Positions 24,876 through 30,366 of a stretch of 30,366 bases of DNA are shown in pieces (position 1 is the stretch's first letter; every line of letters starts with the position of its first letter). The notes beneath the pieces are model-generated. The model saw nothing but the letters and a program-made list of their open reading frames with translations. It was not told the DNA's origin and did not search any database. This stretch comes from SAR202 cluster bacterium AC-647-N09_OGT_505m (lineage in GTDB: Bacteria > Chloroflexota > Dehalococcoidia > UBA2985), in assembly GCA_009391225.1 (NCBI GenBank), contig VEXC01000012.1, forward strand, positions 1-30,366. The letters are read 5' to 3'. Both the position numbers and the translations under genes were made by a program.

Positions 24876-27007
24876 GTATGCTACCCGTAAACGCTCCTGG
24901 CATACCAGGCGAGCTCAAGGCTTTGCCCCAGTGGGTGTGCTGGCGGTGGGAGGAACGCGGCGACGGGTGGACAAAACCCCCCTTCCAGCCTTCGGGCGTC
25001 TACGCCGCTAGTACCGACTCCGCGACGTGGAGCACCTTCGAGGAGGCCGTGGCCGCATATCAACGTGGGGGATACGACGGCGTAGGGCTAATGCTGGGCG
25101 AATTGGGCGATGAAACCGCCCTTGGCGGCATTGACCTGGACAAGGTCCTCCAGGGCGACGTGCTCGCACCGTGGGCGGTTGAAATCCTAGCCCATCTGAA
25201 TACATACGCGGAAAAGTCGCCTTCAACAACCGGAGTAAAGGCTTTCTTCACCTACACTACCGGAACCTGGCCGGGAGAGCGTCGCCGGACGCCCGTTCGT
25301 GTACGTGATGATGGAGTGGAGGAAGGCGCGGAGTTCTACCCGCACAGCAGATATTTCACCACGACGGGATGGCATTGGCCCAGTTCCCCCCGCAATGTGC
25401 AGCATGCGGACGGCGACGCTCTAGCGAAGGTGTACCACCTACTCTTTGGAGACGCGGACCAGGTAGCCCACGAGCCGCCCCCAGTAGTGCCCGTGAATCT
25501 GAACGACGTTGAACTGCTCTCCAGAGTGTTCGCCTCCAGGAACGGGGAGGGTATTCGTGCCCTGTATGAGCACGGCGATCTATCCGCCTATGGCGATGAT
25601 CACTCGCGAGCAGACTTGTCCCTCGCTGGGCATCTCCTCTGGTGGTGTGGCGGTGATACAGGCAGAGCCGACCGTCTCTTCAGACAATCAGCGCTCTTTC
25701 GGGAGAAGTGGGACCGGCGTCACCGTGGCGACGGGGCCGCCTATGGACAAATGACCTTAGAGGCGGCGGAGCGTGGCTTGAAAGATGTTTACGACCCTGA
25801 CCGCACCTACTCCGACAGCGGGAGAGTGTTAAGCACTCAGGCAGGAGCCGGCAATTTGTCTCAATCCCTTCCTTTCCGAACGGCGCCAGAGTTGTCCGCT
25901 CTAACGCCGGAGCGCCCTGACTGGATCGTGGACGGCTTGTTGGCGCGAGGGAGTATATCGGAGTTGAATGCGAAAGTGAAGGTCGGAAAAACCACTCTGA
26001 TACTGGCAATGATTGCGGCTCAATTGCGCGGCGAGTCATTCCTCGGACTGGCAACGCAGCGAACGCCTGTCCTCTACCTCACGGAAGAGAGGGCACCCAG
26101 CTTCAGAGCGGTCTTAGAGCGCGTGGGTCTAGCCAGTGAGGAGCGGTTGCACATCCTCTCCCGGACTGACGTAGGAGACATGTCCTGGCCAGTAGTGGCA
26201 TCCCTGGCCGTCCAATACGCGAGGGAGGTCGGCGCGACCATGCTCGTTGTGGACACACTGGGGCGCTGGGCTGGGTTGAAAGATGACTCGGAGAACAATG
26301 CCGGATCTGCTATGGAGGCGATGGCCCCCCTGGAGACAGCGGGGGCTCAAGGAATGGCTGTCTTCATCTCTCGCCATGATCGCAAGAGCGGCGGTGAGTT
26401 AGGCGACAGCGGCCGGGGGTCATCGGCATTCAGTGGGGTGAGCGACATTGTGCTATCACTCCGGCGAGCGGACACAGAGGGGCATCCCTCCAGGAGGCTG
26501 CTTCAGGGTGTTGGGCGTTTTGAGGGCGTACCTGAGAAATTGGTAGTGGAGTGGAGGGATCGGCAGTACGTGGCCCTGGGCGATAGCGTTGACGTAGAAC
26601 GCAAAGAGGTACGAGAGAAGCTGCTGAACGTGCTGCCAGGCCCAGACACACGACCTGGCCCAATGCAAGGCGCGCTTGTGGAAATGACGGGATGTAAACG
26701 ATCCACACTCCGGCGGGCGTTGGAAGAGTTGGAGAAGGAAGGTCATATCAGAAAAAACCCTGGCGCAGGGAAGACAGGGAGAGGATTCGGGTACACGCTG
26801 GCGGGCCAAGGAAAGTCAGAGTCCACCTATGGAAAGGACCCTGGAATGTTCCCTTTCCCACACGTCCCTAGTGTGGACGTGCCCACAGCAGATTCTAGGG
26901 TACGCCCCCCTAGACATAAGCCTTTAGAAAGCAGTGTGTCCAGCCCTCAGTCTTTAGGTGGACACACTCTTTACCCCGGTGAGGAGGAAGAGGAATGGAC
27001 GGGGTAG
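24872..27007 (+). CDS. Primase-polymerase / RecA-fold ATPase replication protein
   Basis: A 711-residue multidomain replication protein. Residues about 12-165 resemble an archaeo-eukaryotic-type primase-polymerase domain of phage/plasmid type: PQWVCWRWE, the metal-binding hDhD motif with Asp88 and Asp90 (GGIDLDKV), and YPHSRYFTTTG. Residues about 205-280 (VELLSRVFASRNGEGIRALY, DHSRADLSLAGHLLWWCGGD) look like the NrS-1-type helix-bundle domain. An AAA_25/RepA-like RecA-fold ATPase follows, with Walker A KVKVGKTT (Lys373), Walker B MLVVDTLGRW and an SRHDRK sensor region. The tail holds a winged helix (MTGCKRSTLRRALEELEKEGHIRK). It probably primes and unwinds the element's DNA. GTG at 24872 overlaps the xis stop; ATG at 24878 is an alternative. 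It overlaps the next ORF by 13 bases. Confidence 0.88.
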   Translation: MSMLPVNAPGIPGELKALPQWVCWRWEERGDGWTKPPFQPSGVYAASTDSATWSTFEEAVAAYQRGGYDGVGLMLGELGDETALGGIDLDKVLQGDVLAPWAVEILAHLNTYAEKSPSTTGVKAFFTYTTGTWPGERRRTPVRVRDDGVEEGAEFYPHSRYFTTTGWHWPSSPRNVQHADGDALAKVYHLLFGDADQVAHEPPPVVPVNLNDVELLSRVFASRNGEGIRALYEHGDLSAYGDDHSRADLSLAGHLLWWCGGDTGRADRLFRQSALFREKWDRRHRGDGAAYGQMTLEAAERGLKDVYDPDRTYSDSGRVLSTQAGAGNLSQSLPFRTAPELSALTPERPDWIVDGLLARGSISELNAKVKVGKTTLILAMIAAQLRGESFLGLATQRTPVLYLTEERAPSFRAVLERVGLASEERLHILSRTDVGDMSWPVVASLAVQYAREVGATMLVVDTLGRWAGLKDDSENNAGSAMEAMAPLETAGAQGMAVFISRHDRKSGGELGDSGRGSSAFSGVSDIVLSLRRADTEGHPSRRLLQGVGRFEGVPEKLVVEWRDRQYVALGDSVDVERKEVREKLLNVLPGPDTRPGPMQGALVEMTGCKRSTLRRALEELEKEGHIRKNPGAGKTGRGFGYTLAGQGKSESTYGKDPGMFPFPHVPSVDVPTADSRVRPPRHKPLESSVSSPQSLGGHTLYPGEEEEEWTG

Positions 27008-27315
27008 CATTGCTGGAGGAAGCAAGAGCGGCTGGCCTTGTTGTGGAGTGCCAAGCTGACAAGCTGGTGATAAGGGGGCCGAGGAACGCGGAGCCTTTGG
27101 CACTTCTGCTGATTGAGCACAAGTCAGTCGTGCTGCCGTTGGTCCGGGAGCCTTTGGTTCCTTGGATGCTCCAGGAGTGGCGTCGAGTAAGCATCCCAGA
27201 CTGGCGGCGCATCCTACGAGAAAGCGTCACCAAAGGGGACAAAGGAAGGGCCGACTACGCCCTTTGGATGCTCACGGAAGTCTTGTTTGATCCTGAATAT
27301 GAGGAAGACCAGTGA
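26995..27315 (+). CDS. Small protein with TubC-like docking fold
   Basis: A 106-residue protein. The first 50 residues (LLEEARAAGLVVECQADKLVIRGPRN, ALLLIEHKSVVLPLV) follow the pattern of the TubC N-terminal docking domain, a small fold also found in ORFs next to phage and plasmid primases. The C-terminal half is Trp/Arg-rich and helical. It may tether the replication protein to a partner; this is inferred from the fold resemblance and its overlap with the primase gene. It ends in a GTGA overlap with the next ORF. GAGGAGGAAGAGG before the ATG is a strong ribosome site. Confidence 0.7.
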   Translation: MDGVALLEEARAAGLVVECQADKLVIRGPRNAEPLALLLIEHKSVVLPLVREPLVPWMLQEWRRVSIPDWRRILRESVTKGDKGRADYALWMLTEVLFDPEYEEDQ

Positions 27316-27536
27316 CGTGCGATTGCGTCGACAGCTTATGCAAGGGTAGCCTGGGCTTCCACAGGGGACAAGACCCCTTACTTTATGACATGTACGCCAG
27401 GAAGCTACTGATCAGAGGGTGGGCCGGCATATACACCGACGAGGAGGAGAGGTTCCGGAAGGACCTGAAGCCACCCAGTGAGGCGATGAAGGAGAAGGGA
27501 AGGGGCCTGGCGAGGCTCCAACATAGTGGTCTGTAA
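27312..27536 (+). CDS. Small unrecognised protein in the primase operon
   Basis: A 74-residue protein starting at a GTG that overlaps the previous stop codon (GTGA), with AGGAAG a few bases upstream. It has an N-terminal CDCVDSLCKG segment with three Cys that might bind metal, and a charged, helical C-terminal half (TDEEERFRKDLKPPSEAMKEKG). No family is recognised. Coupling to the preceding gene is the main reason to believe it is expressed. Confidence 0.6.
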   Translation: MTCDCVDSLCKGSLGFHRGQDPLLYDMYARKLLIRGWAGIYTDEEERFRKDLKPPSEAMKEKGRGLARLQHSGL

Positions 27537-27640
27537 GGGTCGCTAGTACGTCACCAGGTGAATGTATGGTGCAAGGTAGTAGTGAACCATGGACCAGGGG
27601 TAGGTTGATGTGTGGCAGAGGGGTATGGCTTGGAGAACTG

Positions 27641-28045
27641 CTACAGCCTTACATCACTGATGCACCTCATAAAAAAGAAGACCAACCACAGAACGGACAA
27701 CGGGACTAGCCAGACAAGACAACCTATACCCGTATGGCCCGAATCTTTAAGTAATACCGAGACTGTTTTCTGGTCTTTATTGCGGTTACGAATGTTTTGT
27801 AAGACGAACCCCCAACCTATATAGAGAACAGGGACTGAGAGAATAATGGCTACTAAGACCAAGTCACTTCTTGAGTATCCGTCATCCGAGGAACTGGTGT
27901 ACCTATCCGAATCCTCTTGATGTCGCCAGCCTAGGATTGAAAACTGAATTACGAACACGATGAGCACTAAGGCGTAGTCCCAAATGCGACCTCTCACTAT
28001 GTTGCCCATCGAACTCTTATTCTTCCAACGGCGATACGCATTCAT
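27641..28045 (-). CDS. Small multi-pass membrane protein
   Basis: A 134-residue protein with three likely membrane helices: about 21-41 (WDYALVLIVFVIQFSILGW), 60-82 (SDLVLVAIILSVPVLYIGWGF) and 107-128 (IGCLVWLVPLSVLWLVFFFM). The first loop is acidic and Ser-rich, and the basic N-terminus suggests a cytoplasmic start. No family is recognised. It has no strong ribosome site and is the second of two minus-strand membrane proteins here. A 70-codon plus-strand frame over its 3' end is taken as a shadow. Confidence 0.55.
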   Translation of the reverse strand: MNAYRRWKNKSSMGNIVRGRIWDYALVLIVFVIQFSILGWRHQEDSDRYTSSSDDGYSRSDLVLVAIILSVPVLYIGWGFVLQNIRNRNKDQKTVSVLLKDSGHTGIGCLVWLVPLSVLWLVFFFMRCISDVRL

Positions 28046-28119
28046 ATGGGTATATTACATGAACCTATGACGATGGCGTTGGCAAGCGTTTGGGGTATAT
28101 AAAAAGGGGGTACTGGGTA

Positions 28120-28458
28120 TCACCCTGATTGACGTTTAGGAATCAACCCATAGACAACCAAGACAATTCCAATAGCGATACCAGCCGCGGACAAAGCCTT
28201 GTAGATGGAAAATAGACTATATCTTTCAAGTGTTGGGCACGGTACAGAGCGAGTAAGGGACTTGCAATGGTTTTCCCGTTCCTGCATAGAGTAATGATGG
28301 TCAGACACCGCGTCACTCAAGAGTAGATAATCCACTGCAATCCACGACTGCAACCACACGTAACCAAACACGGACACAACGAGAATGATTGCGCCTACCA
28401 ACAAGAATAGCCCCTTCCTGCTGTACCAAGGAGTCTGCCCAGTGCCTTCAGTATTCAT
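28120..28458 (-). CDS. Small two-pass membrane protein
   Basis: A 112-residue protein with membrane helices at about 15-36 (KGLFLLVGAIILVVSVFGYVWL) and 88-107 (LSAAGIAIGIVLVVYGLIPK). The 50-residue part between carries two Cys (ENHCKSLTRSVPC) and should lie outside the membrane by the positive-inside rule. No family is recognised. It has no strong ribosome site; a TATTAT lies upstream of its ATG. It precedes the other small membrane protein by 74 bases and may share its transcript. Confidence 0.55.
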   Translation of the reverse strand: MNTEGTGQTPWYSRKGLFLLVGAIILVVSVFGYVWLQSWIAVDYLLLSDAVSDHHYSMQERENHCKSLTRSVPCPTLERYSLFSIYKALSAAGIAIGIVLVVYGLIPKRQSG

Positions 28459-28539
28459 GATTGAGTAAAAACCTGTCTACGTTGGATAATAGTTGAATTT
28501 TAGCACGTAGCATTAGAAGAAGGTCATGTTGGAGGGAAC

Positions 28540-28686
28540 TGGATGGGCTAAACCACCCCTGCTCCGCGGCATACCCCTGACGGGTTATAATGTGGGGGAA
28601 GGTTCTATGGGGGCATAGAGATGAAGCTGAAGTTTATACCGCTACTGCTGCTACTGCCAGCACTTATGCTGGTCTTGGCAAGCTGT
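28540..28686 (+). repeat. Promoter-leader-signal peptide cassette, copy 1
   Basis: From about 28540 to the end of the signal peptide, this block matches 30173-30329. Both contain the word CCCCTGCTCYGCGGCAT, then GGGTTATAATG with the TATAAT about 35 bases before the ATG, and a near-identical start of coding sequence (MKLK-IPLLLLLP). After the lipobox Cys the two genes diverge completely. Confidence 0.75.
28586..28591 (+). promoter_or_regulatory. -10 box of the TPR lipoprotein gene
   Basis: A perfect TATAAT 35 bases before the start codon, preserved in the second copy at 30231-30236. No -35 match is seen, so the conserved GC-rich upstream block (28556-28580) may bind an activator or form the promoter's other half. 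Confidence 0.55.
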
Positions 28687-29901
28687 AGCAGCAGTCCATC
28701 CGAGGCTGATATTGAGACTAAGTCTCAAGCTAGAGTAGAAGCAACGGCAATTGCTCAACCAACTGCTACCCCAGCACCCACACCGACATCCACACCAGCA
28801 CCCACACCGACATCCACACCAACGGCGCCGGTTACCAATGTGCATGAAAACTCCTTGGATAAAGAAACTGCACTCAAATATTTCGAGAATAACGAATTCG
28901 AACTAGCAATCGAACATATCAACCGGCATATAAAATTATATCCGAGAGACACCTCATCTTACGTACTCCGTGGTTTAGCTCATGCTGGGCTAAATAAATT
29001 CCGAGATGCTTTGGATGATTTCAATATAGTGTTGAACCTACCTCCCATGAGTACAGATCCAGGGGAGGTACGAGATGAAAAAAGGAATACACTTCAGATC
29101 ATTGCTTACCTGTACTGGGAACTGGGATTGCTTCAAGACTCATTCAACAACCTGGATAAACTTTTGCATATTGACGAAAAAAACATGGCTGCAAGCGAAT
29201 TCGCAACCAATTCTGAAACCCAAAAAACAATTAAGTGGTTGATAGATGGCATTAACTATTCGAATGATGGATTGTACGAGAAGGCAATCGAAAGTTTTAC
29301 GGAATTCATTGATTGCACATGGTCTGGAAAACCTCCGGTCTATGGGTCGATGCCTGAAGGTTGCACAGAACACAATCATAATGTTTTCATCACGTGGCAA
29401 GGCGGAGGTGAGCACCCAATTGGATATTTTCACAGGGGAGTTGCGTATAAAGAATTGGGAGACCTTCAAAAGGCTACATCCGATTTCACTAAAGTTATAG
29501 AACTAGACCCAGATAATTCTAGAGGCTTTTCAAGAAAAGCAACTGATGCCGGCTTTGTAGCCATACCTACACCAACACCCACTGCGACTCCAATATCTGC
29601 ATCGTCTTCCTACACGAAAACTGAAGTTATTAAGATTTTGGAAGATTATTTGGATCCTAGGGAATATGTTGATTCACCTGGGCGGCCTAGTTGCCTTTGG
29701 GTTATGCAAACAAGAGGAGAGTTCCAAGCTTTTTATGAACCTAATGACCAACGCTGGCTAATAGTGAGTGGCATTGAGGAGGGCAAGCCATGGCCCGTAA
29801 TGAAGGATGTTCCATTACTAAAGTGGTACTTTTATGAACGTACCAGCGCAATTGAGTCGATCGTAGCAACCAGTTACTCACAGTTACGATCTGGATGCTA
29901 G
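28621..29901 (+). CDS. TPR-containing lipoprotein
   Basis: A 426-residue predicted lipoprotein. The signal peptide ends in the lipobox LASC (Cys22). A Pro/Thr linker (about 46-70) is partly built from a 24-base tandem repeat. Tetratricopeptide repeats follow: ALKYFENNEFELAIEHINRHIKLYP (about 82-106), then SSYVLRGLAHAGLNKFRDALDDF, another around 206-233 (GLYEKAIESFTEFI), and FHRGVAYKELGDLQKATSDFTKVIELDPD (about 270-300). A second Thr/Pro linker (about 314-324) leads to an unrecognised 100-residue C-terminal domain with several Trp residues. TPRs bind proteins, so an envelope scaffold role is likely. It shares its promoter, leader and signal peptide with the next, truncated gene. Confidence 0.85.
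   Translation: MKLKFIPLLLLLPALMLVLASCSSSPSEADIETKSQARVEATAIAQPTATPAPTPTSTPAPTPTSTPTAPVTNVHENSLDKETALKYFENNEFELAIEHINRHIKLYPRDTSSYVLRGLAHAGLNKFRDALDDFNIVLNLPPMSTDPGEVRDEKRNTLQIIAYLYWELGLLQDSFNNLDKLLHIDEKNMAASEFATNSETQKTIKWLIDGINYSNDGLYEKAIESFTEFIDCTWSGKPPVYGSMPEGCTEHNHNVFITWQGGGEHPIGYFHRGVAYKELGDLQKATSDFTKVIELDPDNSRGFSRKATDAGFVAIPTPTPTATPISASSSYTKTEVIKILEDYLDPREYVDSPGRPSCLWVMQTRGEFQAFYEPNDQRWLIVSGIEEGKPWPVMKDVPLLKWYFYERTSAIESIVATSYSQLRSGC
28771..28818 (+). repeat. Two tandem 24-base repeats coding APTPTSTP
   Basis: The 24-base unit beginning CCAGCACCCACACCGACATC occurs twice in a row with no mismatch, extending the Pro/Thr linker of the lipoprotein. Exact identity suggests recent slippage. 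Confidence 0.9.
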
Positions 29902-30263
29902 ATGACTTTTTTGTATAAAAAGGACTTGCTAGCTATGAAGTCGTCACCTTGTATGGTTGTGGTCTAAGTAATTACTCGGTGATTACTAGTAATTCTGTAG
30001 CTTTTCCTAAATAAGCGAATGGTCTTGACCTGAAATTATAGCTGGTCGTCACTGGGGCAATCCATGGTGGAACCTAATGGCTAGGACTCCCACATGGGAT
30101 CAGGTACAACTGCGGGGGGCATAGGGATATATCCCCTCCTACCTCACAATAGCCGTATAAGCATCCTCGCACCTGAATGGCCCACTACCCCTCGGAACAG
30201 CCCCTGCTCTGCGGCATCCCCCTGATGGGTTATAATGGGTGGAGGGTTCAAGGGAACGATGAG
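29902..30263. other. Intergenic region between two lipoprotein genes
   Basis: No coding region is supported. It holds a 12-bp perfect palindrome GGGATATATCCC (30124-30135) and, from about 30173, the second copy of the promoter-leader cassette. Confidence 0.6.
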
Positions 30264-30329
30264 ATGAAGCTGAAGTCCATACCGCTACTATTGCTACTGC
30301 CAGTGCTCATTTTGTTGCTGGTAGGTTGT
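30173..30329 (+). repeat. Promoter-leader-signal peptide cassette, copy 2
   Basis: The counterpart of 28540-28686, with the TATAAT at 30231-30236 and an ATG 33 bases later. Differences are scattered substitutions and a few small indels in the leader, so the duplication is not recent. Confidence 0.75.
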
Positions 30330-30366
30330 GGTGGGGATGCTCAGACAGCAGATACGCCCACCGAGT
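30264..30366 (+). CDS. Second lipoprotein, N-terminal fragment (cut by window end)
   Basis: The 34 visible residues form a signal peptide, MKLKSIPLLLLLPVLILLLVGC, with the lipobox LVGC at Cys22, followed by GGDAQTADTPTE. Length and sequence up to the Cys match the previous lipoprotein almost residue for residue, including the Cys position, while the mature part starts differently. Nothing can be said about the rest, which lies outside the window. Confidence 0.8.
   Translation, partial: MKLKSIPLLLLLPVLILLLVGCGGDAQTADTPTE

Larger units (their letters stand above)
22427..30366. mobile_element. Integrated satellite-like element at tRNA-Pro (right end outside window)
   Basis: Starting at the tRNA 3' end are an integrase, a coupled unknown protein, a divergent excisionase-like HTH protein, a primase/RecA-fold replication protein, small overlapping ORFs and several orphan membrane or lipoproteins. 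The integrase part is visibly richer in A+T than the chromosome to its left. I searched by eye for a second copy of the tRNA 3' end (TTCGAATCCAATC) through 30366 and found none, so the right boundary is outside or the element is degenerate. No structural phage or conjugation gene is recognised. Confidence 0.75.

Noticed and set aside
27612..27824. 70-codon plus frame after the primase operon
   Set aside because: It overlaps a minus-strand frame with three convincing membrane helices, which explains its open reading.
28081..28110. TATATAAAAAGGGGG near the small membrane genes considered as a promoter or terminator
   Set aside because: No stem precedes the A/T run and no -35 hexamer fits on either strand.
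29261..29280. TTCGAATGATGG considered as a second attachment site copy
   Set aside because: Only seven bases match the tRNA 3' end and they lie inside the TPR lipoprotein coding sequence; no longer match was found through 30366.

Overview
The window looks like a chromosomal segment of an uncultivated Chloroflexota bacterium, most likely of the Dehalococcoidia/SAR202 kind. This is inference from gene content: a luciferase-like F420/FMN oxidoreductase, Pro/Thr-linked lipoproteins, an EF-G-like paralogue, an etfBA pair and many single genes on both strands. No rRNA or marker phylogeny is present to prove it. A mobile element sits at the right-hand end.

Region 1 (1-8461). An ABC-F ATPase (+) faces two minus-strand units. 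The first is a VOC-fold protein followed by a luciferase-like oxidoreductase. The second is a TTG-started methyltransferase followed by an EF-G-like GTPase. The spaces between them (about 0.6 and 1.1 kb) hold no convincing gene.

Region 2 (8462-14903). A 1389-residue lipoprotein carries a trypsin-like domain that has lost its catalytic residues, followed by about 24 TolB/PD40 blades that fall into four groups of six. Minus-strand argS lies downstream, separated by small hairpin repeats.

Region 3 (14904-22426). This is the housekeeping part: etfB-etfA, an unrecognised 145-residue protein, rpsU-yqeY behind a consensus promoter, purQ, purL and tRNA-Pro(GGG) with its own promoter. Between argS and etfB lies a 167-base block of nested inverted repeats that could fold as a structured RNA.

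Region 4 (22427-30366, running off the window). An integrated element abuts the 3' end of tRNA-Pro. On the minus strand is a tyrosine integrase, translationally coupled to an unknown 293-residue protein. Divergent from these are an excisionase/AlpA-like HTH protein, a 711-residue primase-polymerase/RecA-fold ATPase and two small overlapping ORFs. Beyond lie two small membrane proteins, a TPR lipoprotein, and the start of a second lipoprotein that repeats the first one's promoter, leader and signal peptide. The layout (int plus candidate regulator facing xis plus primase/replication) resembles phage-inducible chromosomal islands and other integrative satellites, but no capsid, terminase or conjugation gene is visible and no right attachment site was found.

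Best leads: the satellite-like element and its switch region, the duplicated expression/secretion cassette, the dead-protease/four-propeller lipoprotein, and the structured element upstream of etfB. All coordinates, motifs and repeats were read by eye; no database search or folding program was run.
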